DNA of 64,000 bases from Parabacteroides gordonii MS-1 = DSM 23371 (lineage in GTDB: Bacteria > Bacteroidota > Bacteroidia > Bacteroidales > Tannerellaceae), in contig NZ_KQ033919.1 of the NCBI RefSeq assembly GCF_000969825.1, positions 1,712,173 through 1,776,172 on the forward strand. The letters run 5' to 3'. Position 1 is the first letter of the stretch. Every line of letters starts with the position of its first letter. Shown one piece after another: positions 9,199 to 18,035 of the stretch. The notes under the pieces are model-generated. The model was not told the DNA's origin. It saw nothing but the letters and a program-made list of their open reading frames with translations, and ran no database searches. Position numbers and translations under genes: made by a program.

Positions 9199-9399
9199 CA
9201 TAGTTCTATCAGAACTATCGTAGATATTATCATACTCAGTCTACTAAACGATTAAGCGGTTAGGGAGCCAAACAATATTTGTTCAACTATACATAAAAAA
9301 TATGTTTATCGTAACACAAATAAAGCATGTTTCCCTAACCATTTAATCGATTATTAAAATGAGAAATATATAATTTACGTAAGTTCTGATAGAACTATG
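9199..9399. promoter_or_regulatory. Candidate invertible promoter cassette upstream of the susC-like gene
   Basis: An 18-base perfect inverted repeat flanks this segment: left arm 9199-9216 (CATAGTTCTATCAGAACT), right arm 9382-9399. Each arm is itself close to a palindrome (AGTTC, five bases, GAACT). A second, imperfect repeat nests inside with 16 of 18 matches (9249-9266 and 9332-9349). Both repeats are centred on 9299. A promoter inside points away from the susC-like gene. Phase variation of SusC/SusD genes by invertible promoters is established in Bacteroides fragilis; its application here is inference. Confidence 0.65.
9278..9308 (+). promoter_or_regulatory. Promoter inside the invertible cassette, now pointing away from susC
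   Basis: TTTG at 9278-9281 is followed after 19 bases by TATGTTTA at 9301-9308, which has one mismatch to TAnnTTTG. In the present orientation it reads rightward toward dgt. Inverting the segment would place the -7 box at about 9290-9297 on the minus strand, reading into the susC-like gene with a leader of about 190 bases. Confidence 0.5.
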
Positions 9400-9451
9400 G
9401 CATTTACCATTTATTTGAAGCCTTTATTCTCCGATTCTCCCCTAAAATACC

Positions 9452-9459
9452 TACCTTTG
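9452..9459 (+). promoter_or_regulatory. -7 element of dgt
   Basis: TACCTTTG matches TAnnTTTG exactly and lies 23 bases before the dgt start. No good -33 box is visible at the right distance. Confidence 0.5.
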
Positions 9460-9482
9460 TAAAAAGACATTAATACAGAACT

Positions 9483-10808
9483 ATGAACTGGACCCAATTA
9501 CTTTCAGGCAAACGTTTCGGAATGGAAGAGTATCATGAACGCAAACATGAGCGTACTGATTTCCAGCGGGATTACGACCGGTTAATTTTCTCTTCCCCTT
9601 TTCGCAGATTACAGAATAAAACGCAGGTATTTCCCCTTCCAGGCAGCATCTTCGTTCATAACCGTTTGACGCATAGCCTGGAGGTTTCCTGTGTAGGCCG
9701 TTCATTAGGAAACAACGTAGCCAAAGGATTAATGCATAAGTATCCCGACGGAAGTATCAATTTTCCGGAAATAGGTTCCATAGTATCTGCCGCCTGCCTG
9801 GCCCATGATATGGGAAACCCTCCTTTCGGACACTCGGGCGAACGAGCCATTTCCGCTTATTTCTCTGAAGGAAACGGCAGTTACCTGGAAGATGAGATAC
9901 GTTCTAACGGTGGCCGCTGGGAAGATTTTCTTCATTTCGAGGGAAATGCCAATGCCATGCGTCTGCTTACCCATCAGTTTATCGGGAGACGCAAAGGGGG
10001 ATTTGCCTTAACATACAGCACATTGGCTTCCATCATAAAATATCCTTATGCTTCGATCTACTCCGGAAAGAAAGGGAAGTTCGGTTTCTTCCAGTCGGAA
10101 GAAGAATCTTACCTGCGCATAGCGACAGAACTGGGAATAAATAAAAATCCGGAAGATGCGAACAAGTTTGTCCGTTATCCGCTGGTCTATCTGGTGGAAG
10201 CTGCCGACGATATCTGCTATCAGATCATGGATATCGAGGATGCCTGTAAACTGCATATCCTGACAACGGAAGAAGCCATCCAGCTTTTATTGAACTTCTT
10301 TGAAGGGGAACGCCTCGAGCGCATCATCAAAGTTATGAAGATGGTAGACGATACCAACGAACAGATCGCCTATCTCCGTTCCTGTATCATCGGATTGCTG
10401 GTAGATGAATGTTCACGCGTCTTTCTGGAAAATGAAGAAGGAATACTTACCGGCACTTATAATATACCTCTGATCGAGCAAATCAGCACGAAAGCCAAAG
10501 AGGCTTATGAAACCTGTTCCAGAACGGCTTATAAAAAGATTTATCGTGCCAAAGAAGTGCTCGACATCGAACTGGCCGGTTACCATATCTTCAGCCACCT
10601 TATCGACAGCCTGACAGAAGCGGTTATGAACCAGAGCCATGCTTACAGCAAGCTCCTGTTGCAACGCATACCGGAACAGTACGACACCAATGCCCCTACC
10701 ACTTACGGCAAGGTACAATGCGTGCTTGATTATATATCAGGAATGACAGACGTGTATGCGCTCGACCTGTACCGTAAGATCACAGGGATGAGCCTTCCGG
10801 CCGTATAA
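9483..10808 (+). CDS. dgt: Deoxyguanosinetriphosphate triphosphohydrolase-like HD protein
   Basis: The 441-residue protein is a dNTP triphosphohydrolase of the HD superfamily. The metal-binding residues are visible in FVHNRLTHSLEVSCVG (first His) and in AACLAHDMGNPPFGHSGE (the HD pair), followed by the substrate-pocket stretch FEGNANAMRLL. Such enzymes hydrolyse dGTP, or several dNTPs in the broader branch, to the deoxynucleoside and tripolyphosphate; they affect dNTP pools and phage resistance. It has its own -7 element. Its stop codon abuts that of rsgA, which converges, leaving no spacer. Substrate specificity cannot be read from sequence. Confidence 0.9.
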   Translation: MNWTQLLSGKRFGMEEYHERKHERTDFQRDYDRLIFSSPFRRLQNKTQVFPLPGSIFVHNRLTHSLEVSCVGRSLGNNVAKGLMHKYPDGSINFPEIGSIVSAACLAHDMGNPPFGHSGERAISAYFSEGNGSYLEDEIRSNGGRWEDFLHFEGNANAMRLLTHQFIGRRKGGFALTYSTLASIIKYPYASIYSGKKGKFGFFQSEEESYLRIATELGINKNPEDANKFVRYPLVYLVEAADDICYQIMDIEDACKLHILTTEEAIQLLLNFFEGERLERIIKVMKMVDDTNEQIAYLRSCIIGLLVDECSRVFLENEEGILTGTYNIPLIEQISTKAKEAYETCSRTAYKKIYRAKEVLDIELAGYHIFSHLIDSLTEAVMNQSHAYSKLLLQRIPEQYDTNAPTTYGKVQCVLDYISGMTDVYALDLYRKITGMSLPAV

Positions 10809-11741
10809 TCAATACTCTTCGCGGTATTTACCTTCTTCCTTGTCTTCGAGGATACTGAGGTAACTCTTGTAGCGCGACTCGCTGATGTAATTTTCTTCGA
10901 GCGCTTTAAGCACCGCACAGCCCGGTTCATGCCGGTGTGAGCAGTCGCTGAACTTGCAGTCAGCCGAGAACTTGAATATTTCGGGGAAATAATGGGATAT
11001 TTCGGCCGTCTCCATCTCAATCGTACCGAAGCCCTTGATCCCCGGAGTATCGATCAGGTAACCACCTTCCGGCAACGGGATCATTTCCGAGAAAGTGGTG
11101 GTATGCATCCCTTTATTATGATATTCGGAGATATCGCCCGTCCGAAGGTTCACACCGGGAACAAGCTTATTAATGATCGTAGACTTACCGACCCCCGAAT
11201 GGCCGGATAAAAGCGTGATCTTGTCCTTCAGTTCGGCCTTCAACTCCTCCAGTCCCTCACCCGTCTTCGCACAAAGCGTAGAGCAAGGATAACCGATCGT
11301 AGTATACAGGTTCATCATCGCGTCAAGATATTCTTTTTCTTCTCCTTTATAACGGTCGACCTTATTGAAGATCATTTTAACCGGTACGCGGTAAGCTTCG
11401 GCAGTAGCCAGAAAGCGGTCGATAAAAACAGTTGTGGTAATCGGATAATTGACAGTGACGATCAGCATTGCCTGATCGAGATTAGCAGCAATGATATGCG
11501 ACTGTTTCGACAAATTGGATGCCCGGCGGATGATATAGTTCTTCCGGTCTTCAATATGGGTAATAAACGCCGTGCCTTCGTTATTGATATTGATATCGAC
11601 ACGATCGCCCACCGAGACAGGGTTTGTGCTGCGGATCTCTTTCAAACGGAAGTTACCTTTTACTTTACTCTCCACATCACGGCCATCGTCGGTACGCACG
11701 GTATACCAGCTACCTGTATTTTTTATTACCAGTCCTCTCAT
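10809..11741 (-). CDS. rsgA: Ribosome small-subunit-dependent GTPase A
   Basis: RsgA is a GTPase acting late in 30S subunit maturation. The 310-residue protein shows the circularly permuted order of the family: an N-terminal OB fold ([19 protein letters not shown]), then G4 (FNKVDR), then the G1 P-loop ([14 protein letters not shown]), then G3 (DTPGIKGFG), and finally a zinc-binding region with the Cys and His spacing [14 protein letters not shown]. Length is normal. The gene follows frr on the same strand, but a strong terminator separates them, and no clear promoter was found in the short spacer. Confidence 0.95.
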   Translation of the reverse strand: MRGLVIKNTGSWYTVRTDDGRDVESKVKGNFRLKEIRSTNPVSVGDRVDININNEGTAFITHIEDRKNYIIRRASNLSKQSHIIAANLDQAMLIVTVNYPITTTVFIDRFLATAEAYRVPVKMIFNKVDRYKGEEKEYLDAMMNLYTTIGYPCSTLCAKTGEGLEELKAELKDKITLLSGHSGVGKSTIINKLVPGVNLRTGDISEYHNKGMHTTTFSEMIPLPEGGYLIDTPGIKGFGTIEMETAEISHYFPEIFKFSADCKFSDCSHRHEPGCAVLKALEENYISESRYKSYLSILEDKEEGKYREEY

Positions 11742-11760
11742 TCCTTCTTAATTGTCTTAT

Positions 11761-11793
11761 ATAAAAAAAGAAGGGCGAAAATTGTTTCGCCCC
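11761..11793 (-). terminator. Intrinsic terminator of frr
   Basis: On the minus strand GGGCGAAA, loop CAAT and TTTCGCCC form an eight-base stem (11773-11780 with 11785-11792), followed by CTTCTTTTTTTAT. The sequence also belongs to a GTAGGGGCG hairpin family common in Bacteroidales spacers; a related hairpin lies at 61331. Confidence 0.8.
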
Positions 11794-11799
11794 TACAAG

Positions 11800-12363
11800 T
11801 TATACTGTCATTATTTCTTTTTCTTTAGCAGCGTAGAGGTCATCTACTTTTTTGATAAACCGATCGTGTATCTTCTGAACTTCCGCTTCAGCATCTTTTG
11901 CCACATCTTCGGGAGTACCATCCGCTTTCACACTTTTCTTGATCGACTCGATAGCATCACGACGGGCATTACGAATACTGATCTTAGCTGTTTCAGCTTC
12001 CTGTTTAGACTGTTTCGCCAACGCACGGCGACGTTCTTCCGTCAGTGGAGGAATACCCAGACGGATAATCTCACCATTATTTTCAGGAGTGATACCTACT
12101 TCCGAGTTCATGATCGCTTTCTCGATCTCCTTGATAAGCGGCTTTTCCCACGGGGTGATGATGATGGTTTTTGCATCCGGTGTATTTACCGAAGCAACAT
12201 TAGTTAGAGGAACAAGACTTCCGTAATAAGGCACCTTCACGCTGTCAAGGATTTTCGGATTAGCCTTACCGGCACGGATGTGAGCCAACTGATCGTCGAG
12301 ATATTCAATCGCAAACGTCATTTTCTCTTCTGCGGCCTGTACATACTGCTTTATTTCTGCCAT
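11800..12363 (-). CDS. frr: Ribosome recycling factor
   Basis: RRF splits the post-termination ribosome together with EF-G. The 187-residue product has the expected length and characteristic segments: [24 protein letters not shown] near residue 28, [11 protein letters not shown] near 53, IIITPWEK near 70, and [20 protein letters not shown] near 110. The helices that form the long three-helix arm are evident from the charged heptad pattern at both ends. In many Bacteroidetes pyrH and frr are adjacent; here pyrH lies 14 kb away, so the usual pairing is broken by the fructan locus. A strong promoter precedes the gene. Confidence 0.96.
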   Translation of the reverse strand: MAEIKQYVQAAEEKMTFAIEYLDDQLAHIRAGKANPKILDSVKVPYYGSLVPLTNVASVNTPDAKTIIITPWEKPLIKEIEKAIMNSEVGITPENNGEIIRLGIPPLTEERRRALAKQSKQEAETAKISIRNARRDAIESIKKSVKADGTPEDVAKDAEAEVQKIHDRFIKKVDDLYAAKEKEIMTV

Positions 12364-12400
12364 AACTGATTATATTTTTGTTTCTGTTTTTTTCAATAAA

Positions 12401-12430
12401 CAAAAGTAGTAAAGTTTTTGAACCTGACAA
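12401..12430 (-). promoter_or_regulatory. Promoter of frr
   Basis: On the minus strand TTG at 12430-12428 is followed after 19 bases by TACTTTTG at 12408-12401, a full match to the Bacteroidetes consensus, about 40 bases before the frr start. Confidence 0.7.
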
Positions 12431-12485
12431 ACAAAATGCTTTTTTAGCGGTATAATTCAATAGCATAAAGCGTGTTGGAAACGAA

Positions 12486-12526
12486 TACTCCCTATCCGCT
12501 TACATAACTGTACCGGATAGGGAGTA
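12486..12526. terminator. Strong hairpin downstream of the fructan operon
   Basis: TACTCCCTATCCG at 12486-12498 pairs perfectly with CGGATAGGGAGTA at 12514-12526, giving a 13-base stem with a 15-base loop. It lies between the permease gene and the frr promoter. There is no long T-run, so it may serve as a terminator or as an RNA-stabilising end. Confidence 0.6.
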
Positions 12527-12543
12527 CATTTATTCATCCCGAG

Positions 12544-12609
12544 AGTTGTTTCATCAGGGAGAAACAACTGTTTCACTTAGGTGGAACAAGTGTTTCTCCT
12601 AAGTGAAAC
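12544..12609. repeat. Paired palindromic repeats after the permease stop
   Basis: Two adjacent hairpins occur: AGTTGTTTC at 12544-12552 with GAAACAACT at 12561-12569, and GTTTCACTTAGG at 12570-12581 with CCTAAGTGAAAC at 12598-12609. The second ends two bases before the permease stop codon. The shared GTTTC/GAAAC units suggest one repeat family. Confidence 0.6.
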
Positions 12610-12611
12610 TC

Positions 12612-13775
12612 TCATTGCTTCAGCTTCGGGCAGAGGAAAGCCAGGTACAAGACTCCGACACTCAATACGATCACCGCTCCCAGCTGTGAAGCCATTGCAT
12701 CCGACAGGAAGCCCATAAAGAGCGGGAAGATCGTTCCGCCGAACAAGCCCATGATCATCAGGCCGGATATTTCATTCTTGCGTTGCGGCATCGATTGGAT
12801 GGCCTGCGAGAAAATAATGGAGAACACATTGGAGTTGCCGAACCCGATCAGTCCTATACATATATATATAACTTCTTTGCTTTGGAAGATGGAAAGGCCG
12901 ACCATAGCCGCCAACATCATTAGAACACTGATACCGAAAAATACCTTTGCCGACATCCGCGTCAGGATAAAAGCCCCCAGGAAACAACCGATCGTACGGA
13001 GAATAAAATAGAGACTGGTTGCGAACGAAGCTTCGTGTAGTCCCATTCCCAGACGTTCCATTAATATCTTGGGAGCGGTCGTGTTGGTTCCCACGTCGAT
13101 ACCGACATGACACATGATCCCGATAAAGCACAGCAGGATAAACGGTTTACCGAGCAAGGCGAAGCATTCGCCGAACGTAGAGGGCTTCCCTTCCGGCTTC
13201 TCCTCTTCTATCTGCGTAGCTCCAAGCAGAAGAACCGCAACGACGGCTACCACCATATAGATCGGGAAAAGTATCCGCCAGCCCATACCGAAGGAAGGGA
13301 TGGCCGCCGTAGCTCCCCACATGGCGATATACGGAGCCAGGAAAGAGGCGATCGCTTTCACAAACTGGCCGAACGTAAGGCTGCTTGCCAGTTTATCGCC
13401 ACTGATCACATTCGACAACAACGGGTTAAGTGATGTCTGCATCAAGGCATTACCGATACCCAGCAGAGAGAAAGAAAGTAGCATCAGCGTATAACCGTCA
13501 CCAAAGATGGGAAGAAGCAGTGAAAAGAAAGTCACTACCAGACTGAGCAACACGGTTTTCTTCCGTCCGATGCGGTTCATCAACATTCCTGTCGGCACCG
13601 AGAAGATCAGGAACCAGAAGAATACCAATGAAGGGAAGATATTCGCCTCCGAGTCGGTCAGGTTCAGGTCTGCCTTTACATAGTTGGAAGCGATACCTAC
13701 CAGATCCACAAATCCCATAGCGAAGAACGCCAGCATGATCGGGATCAACTTAATATAGAGTCCTTTTTCTTTCAT
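12612..13775 (-). CDS. MFS fructose/monosaccharide permease of the fructan locus
   Basis: This 387-residue inner-membrane protein shows about twelve hydrophobic segments and the MFS loop signature MNRIGRKKTVLLSL between helices 2 and 3. It is last in the fructan operon and starts two bases after the fructokinase stop, so the two are coupled. By position it corresponds to the monosaccharide importer of the B. thetaiotaomicron fructan locus, and fructose is the likely cargo. This assignment rests mainly on context; the sequence alone only supports the MFS class. Confidence 0.85.
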   Translation of the reverse strand: MKEKGLYIKLIPIMLAFFAMGFVDLVGIASNYVKADLNLTDSEANIFPSLVFFWFLIFSVPTGMLMNRIGRKKTVLLSLVVTFFSLLLPIFGDGYTLMLLSFSLLGIGNALMQTSLNPLLSNVISGDKLASSLTFGQFVKAIASFLAPYIAMWGATAAIPSFGMGWRILFPIYMVVAVVAVLLLGATQIEEEKPEGKPSTFGECFALLGKPFILLCFIGIMCHVGIDVGTNTTAPKILMERLGMGLHEASFATSLYFILRTIGCFLGAFILTRMSAKVFFGISVLMMLAAMVGLSIFQSKEVIYICIGLIGFGNSNVFSIIFSQAIQSMPQRKNEISGLMIMGLFGGTIFPLFMGFLSDAMASQLGAVIVLSVGVLYLAFLCPKLKQ

Positions 13776-13777
13776 GA

Positions 13778-14650
13778 TCAGTTTTTATTGGGGTATTCCG
13801 GCCACGCACCTTCCTGGGTACAAACAAACGCTGCTGTTTCTACCGCTGCCTGATGGGCTTCGCGCAGGGATTTACCGGTTAATATGGAATAGATAAAAGC
13901 TCCGGAGAACGAGTCGCCGGCACCAACCGTATCGGCTACCTGCACTTTGGGAGTCGGGATGGTGGATGCCTCATCAGCGGTATAGATAGAGCTGAAAGAG
14001 CTTCCGGCAGTCAGGATCATATAACGCAGGTTGTATTTACCGATCAGCTGGCGGCATACTTCCTCATTCGTGCCTTCCAGGTCGCACATCGTACGTATCA
14101 GCACCAGCTCGTCATCATTGATCTTGAACACATTCGCCTTATGCAGCAATGTTTCGATCAGTTCCTTCGAATAATACGACTGGCGAATATTGATATCGAA
14201 GAAGCGCAAGGCATCTTCGCGAGCATAGGATAATAAAGTTAAGATCGTTTCCCTCGAAGCGGCAGAGCGCAAGGCAAGCGTTCCGAAACAGATTGCATCC
14301 GCTTTCTTCACCAGGTCGATCGCTTCCTGTGTAAGAGGTATATAATCCCAGGCTACACCTTCGATGATGGTATAAGTCGGGATACCATCTTTCAGTTCTA
14401 CCATGACACTTCCGGTAGGATGTTCCACGATCCCCAGGCTATTGGAAATATGGCTCTTTTCCAGTTCCTGGATGATCTCGGTTCCGGATACGTCATTTCC
14501 TACGGCACTGATCGCATATCCTTCCGCTCCCATCTGGGTAGCGTGATAAACAAAATTGATCGGAGCTCCTCCGGCTCTCTTTCCTGTGGGCAGCACATCC
14601 CATAACAGTTCGCCGATCCCTACAACTATTGGCTTGTTCTTTTTCATCAT
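13778..14650 (-). CDS. Fructokinase (PfkB-family carbohydrate kinase)
   Basis: The 290-residue protein phosphorylates a sugar, most likely fructose, in the cytoplasm. PfkB signatures are present: GGAPINFVYHATQMG near residue 27 (sugar-binding glycines) and DTVGAGDSFSGAFIY near residue 243, which holds the catalytic Asp and anion hole. Length matches fructokinases. It sits between a GH32 gene (11 bases away) and the permease gene (2 bases away), exactly where the kinase lies in known fructan loci, so the product of extracellular fructan digestion would be imported and phosphorylated here. Confidence 0.92.
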   Translation of the reverse strand: MMKKNKPIVVGIGELLWDVLPTGKRAGGAPINFVYHATQMGAEGYAISAVGNDVSGTEIIQELEKSHISNSLGIVEHPTGSVMVELKDGIPTYTIIEGVAWDYIPLTQEAIDLVKKADAICFGTLALRSAASRETILTLLSYAREDALRFFDINIRQSYYSKELIETLLHKANVFKINDDELVLIRTMCDLEGTNEEVCRQLIGKYNLRYMILTAGSSFSSIYTADEASTIPTPKVQVADTVGAGDSFSGAFIYSILTGKSLREAHQAAVETAAFVCTQEGAWPEYPNKN

Positions 14651-14661
14651 TTATATGTTTT

Positions 14662-16245
14662 TTATTTCCAGATTGAACGTATTTCAGTAATTTTTCCATC
14701 GACCAGCTCCACATTACCATTTTCGGTAAAGAGTTCTATCGTATCAAACGGTTCCGAAGGATAGAATACATCCGTCACGACAACGCGCCCTCCTGCTGTA
14801 AAGAACTCGACGGAAGCAACATCTATCAGCAATGTCCATTCGACTTCCGGAGTATTCACGATATAAGGTACCGAATGAACTGAGGCGAACTTATCAGAGA
14901 ATACCTCGCCGACTGCATTTGTACGGTCTACGTAGAACAGCTTGTCCACATTCTCATAGCCGATAGTTATATATTCGCCTTTGTTGTTTTTCAAGCGCAC
15001 ACCATAACGGGATGCAAAGCCCAACTGGGTATTATCCTTCTGATTAAACGTCAGCTTGATCTCTATCGGGGCTTTCCCGAATTCGAACTTATCGGATAAA
15101 AGGGCTGATTTACTGACCTTCATAGCATCGAGGGTGACAGACTCGCCGTATAAAGCATCCAGTTCTTTTACCGGTTCGGAAGTCAGCAAATAGATCGACT
15201 CGTCTTTTACCAGTCCCAGTTCACGTGGGAATGTGGCAGCACCACTCCATTTCACACACGGTTTTGCACCGGCATATTCCCAGTTGTTCATCCAGCCGAT
15301 TAATATCTGTCTGCCGCCGGGCGCATCCGACCAGGTTACTCCGGCATAATTATCTTTGCCATGATCCATCCAGAAGGTTTTCTTCTGGTCGCTGGAAAAC
15401 GTCTTACCATCAAAGTCTCCGACAAAGTATTGAGTAGCGGAACCGCCTGCCGGGCCACCGGGGTTAATATTAACCAGCAACACCCATTTGGTTTCGTCCG
15501 AATCTTTTACCTTCAGAGGAAGCAGGTCGGGACATTCCCAAACACCATCGTGGCAACCCTGCCCTTTACCGAACTCGCTCAGGAAAGACCAGTCTAGACA
15601 ATTCTTAGAACCATAGAAAGTGATGGTTTGTCCGGATGCCACAGACATGATCCACTGTCCGCTCTCTTCATGCCAGAAGACTTTAGGATCGCGGAAATCG
15701 CGGATACCGGGATTCTTCAGCACCGGATTCTTATCATATTTTATCCAGGTACGGCCTTTATCGATACTGTAAGCCACGCCCTGCGATTCGATCTCTATCT
15801 GTTTCGCCTGCTCTATATCCGGGTTATGATAAGTGAAGAAGGCTACTAAAGGTGGATTCTCCGCAGTTCCGAAACCGGACGTATTCTTCCAGTCGACCAC
15901 TGCACTACCCGAGAATATATATCCCAGACTATCGGGATAAAGGGCGATAGGCATGTGTTCCCAATGCACCAGGTCTTTACTGATCGCATGCCCCCAGTGC
16001 ATCGGCCCCCACACGGATGCTTCAGGATAATGCTGATAAAACAGGTGATATTCTCCTTCATAATACACCATGCCGTTCGGGTCGTTCATCCAATGTTCTG
16101 CCGGTGAGAAATGGAACTGGGGACGATACTTTTCCTGAAACGCGGCGATATTGTCCCCGGTTTCAGCTTTCGGTTTACTATTCTTACACGATATCATGCA
16201 CAGTATAACAACTATTGGTATTGTCAGATATAAAACATATTTCAT
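14662..16245 (-). CDS. GH32 fructan hydrolase, lipoprotein
   Basis: This 527-residue glycoside hydrolase family 32 enzyme starts with a lipoprotein signal (VVILCMISC, lipidated Cys near residue 20). The five-bladed propeller motifs are all present: HWMNDPNG near residue 50 (Asp nucleophile), FRDPKVFW near 185 (transition-state Asp), and WECPDLLPL near 235 (Glu acid/base). A C-terminal beta-sandwich follows. It should release fructose or fructo-oligosaccharides from inulin, levan or sucrose. Lipidation points to membrane anchoring; whether it faces outward cannot be decided, as the residues after the Cys (KNSKPK) are not the acidic surface-export type. Confidence 0.95.
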   Translation of the reverse strand: MKYVLYLTIPIVVILCMISCKNSKPKAETGDNIAAFQEKYRPQFHFSPAEHWMNDPNGMVYYEGEYHLFYQHYPEASVWGPMHWGHAISKDLVHWEHMPIALYPDSLGYIFSGSAVVDWKNTSGFGTAENPPLVAFFTYHNPDIEQAKQIEIESQGVAYSIDKGRTWIKYDKNPVLKNPGIRDFRDPKVFWHEESGQWIMSVASGQTITFYGSKNCLDWSFLSEFGKGQGCHDGVWECPDLLPLKVKDSDETKWVLLVNINPGGPAGGSATQYFVGDFDGKTFSSDQKKTFWMDHGKDNYAGVTWSDAPGGRQILIGWMNNWEYAGAKPCVKWSGAATFPRELGLVKDESIYLLTSEPVKELDALYGESVTLDAMKVSKSALLSDKFEFGKAPIEIKLTFNQKDNTQLGFASRYGVRLKNNKGEYITIGYENVDKLFYVDRTNAVGEVFSDKFASVHSVPYIVNTPEVEWTLLIDVASVEFFTAGGRVVVTDVFYPSEPFDTIELFTENGNVELVDGKITEIRSIWK

Positions 16246-16281
16246 CAGAATAATCCTTTCATAAACAATTAATAATACAAT

Positions 16282-17934
16282 TTACTTCCAAATAGACCGG
16301 AGCGTGTACACTTCCAGGTTCTTTACTTCGATATTATTCCCCCAGAAATGGAAGCCTTCCTTATTTTTCAAATCCGGTCGGCGCTCCATAGAATAGGAGT
16401 AAGCGCCATTATCGATAAATACTTCGACAGAAGTTTTGTCCAGGATGATATCGGCAGTGATCTCCATGCCGGTCATATCTTCCGGTGAATAGAATACACC
16501 ATTTACCAGATTGAAATTCATATCATAGTTCAGTAAAGACTGTCCGAATAAGTTCAATCCTGCATTTGTGGCATGGGATAGTTTGATCGTTGTGCGGATA
16601 CGCAGAGTTCCTGCATCATTGTATTGCTGAAGCAGATCATTTGCCTTGTCGGCAGTCAGCGAACTCCACTGGTTTGCTTTTGTCTGCAACTGTTCAAACT
16701 CTTTAATTGGTTTGCTGAACAGACGAACGCCGTCTTTCGTAGTACGCAAAGATAATTCCGTCGGAAGCAGCATCATACCGTTAAAGGGCATTCCCGGATG
16801 AGAGATACGTCCCCATCCGATCTGTATCCTGCGTCCGTCGCTCTCCGGTATATTGGTAAATGTCTGGGCAGCATAGATAGAACCGGTTGAATAATAATAT
16901 TTACCAGCCTCCGGTGTAAACTTCTTTCCATCGAACGATCCGATCATATAAGTACCGGAAGCGCCATACATCACCCATTTGGTATTATTCTTATTTCCAT
17001 CGACAGGCAGCTCGAATAGTTCAGGACATTCCCAAAAGCCGGTTATATGGCTCTCGAAAGTCCAGTCTTTCAGGTTGTCCGAATTATAGATCGAATGGCC
17101 GTCACGCTCATTCAGTACAAGCACCCACTTGTTGGATGGTTTGTGCCAGAACACTTTCGGGTCGCGGGTATCTTTGCTGTTCCACTTCGCCTTGGAGTCG
17201 ATCACCGGATTTCCCTGATATTTTGTCCAGGTACGTCCTTTATCGAGACTGTAAGCAATACATTGTACCTGCTTTTCGGGATTATCGGCCGTATAAATCG
17301 CTACCATAGCCGGAGTGCCTTTCTTACCGAAGCCGGAAGTATTGTCATAGTCGATAACGGCAGATCCGGAAAACATGGTGCCATGTTCGTCGGGATAGAG
17401 GGCGATAGGCAATTCTTCCCAATGTATCAGGTCTTTACTTACGGCATGCCCCCAATGCATATTGCCCCAATCGCGTTCGTACGGGTTATGCTGGTAGAAC
17501 AGGTGATATTCACCGTCATAATGCAACAGGCCGTTAGGGTCGTTATTCCATCCCCTGCGCTGAGTATAATGGATTTGCGGACGGTTGGTCTCGGTATACA
17601 TACTATCCTGTCCTGCAATTTCGTCTGCCTGATAGATCTTGTTTATTCCGGCTTTATTCCCGTTATAGGATATTTTTATCTCTTTATTCTTCAGGGCGGA
17701 CATATCGCAGAATACCCAATAATCCGGATTTTCGGGAGCCAGACGAATATCGAACGCCCGCTCCTGCTTACCGCCGACGTCAAAAGTCATCACCGCCCGG
17801 TCAGTCTGATGCGAAACCGGAAGGTTGAGATACTTCTTCGTGATTTTCATTGTCAGATCTTGTGCTTCTACCGTAGAGATACAGGTCATCAAAGCACTTG
17901 CAAGAATTAATACATTTCGAGTTCTTACTTTCAT
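16282..17934 (-). CDS. GH32 fructan hydrolase with N-terminal DUF4980-type domain
   Basis: From ATG 17934 the product is 550 residues with a cleavable signal peptide (RNVLILASALMTCISTVEA) and no lipobox, which suggests the periplasm. About 100 residues of beta-rich DUF4980-type sequence precede the GH32 propeller. Catalytic motifs are GWNNDPNG near residue 128, TRDPKVFW near 257 and WECPELFEL near 300. A nine-codon upstream extension is possible but would break the signal peptide. It lies 98 bases after the SusD gene and 36 bases before the second GH32 gene, in one operon. Exo- or endo-action and linkage preference remain open. Confidence 0.94.
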   Translation of the reverse strand: MKVRTRNVLILASALMTCISTVEAQDLTMKITKKYLNLPVSHQTDRAVMTFDVGGKQERAFDIRLAPENPDYWVFCDMSALKNKEIKISYNGNKAGINKIYQADEIAGQDSMYTETNRPQIHYTQRRGWNNDPNGLLHYDGEYHLFYQHNPYERDWGNMHWGHAVSKDLIHWEELPIALYPDEHGTMFSGSAVIDYDNTSGFGKKGTPAMVAIYTADNPEKQVQCIAYSLDKGRTWTKYQGNPVIDSKAKWNSKDTRDPKVFWHKPSNKWVLVLNERDGHSIYNSDNLKDWTFESHITGFWECPELFELPVDGNKNNTKWVMYGASGTYMIGSFDGKKFTPEAGKYYYSTGSIYAAQTFTNIPESDGRRIQIGWGRISHPGMPFNGMMLLPTELSLRTTKDGVRLFSKPIKEFEQLQTKANQWSSLTADKANDLLQQYNDAGTLRIRTTIKLSHATNAGLNLFGQSLLNYDMNFNLVNGVFYSPEDMTGMEITADIILDKTSVEVFIDNGAYSYSMERRPDLKNKEGFHFWGNNIEVKNLEVYTLRSIWK

Positions 17935-18035
17935 GGTAAATAAGGATTTAAAATAAAACAATAGTACTATTTATATTGGTCATAAACAGGACACCAGCGA
18001 CAAAAGCAAATGTCCTGTTTATCGATTGATTAATT

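Noticed and set aside
9199-9399. Inverted-repeat cassette as a small transposable element
   Set aside because: No target-site duplication or transposase is seen, and the internal promoter plus position upstream of susC fit a switch better.
10800-10812. Possible overlap or fusion at the dgt/rsgA junction
   Set aside because: The two stop codons abut on opposite strands without sharing bases, and both proteins have normal length.
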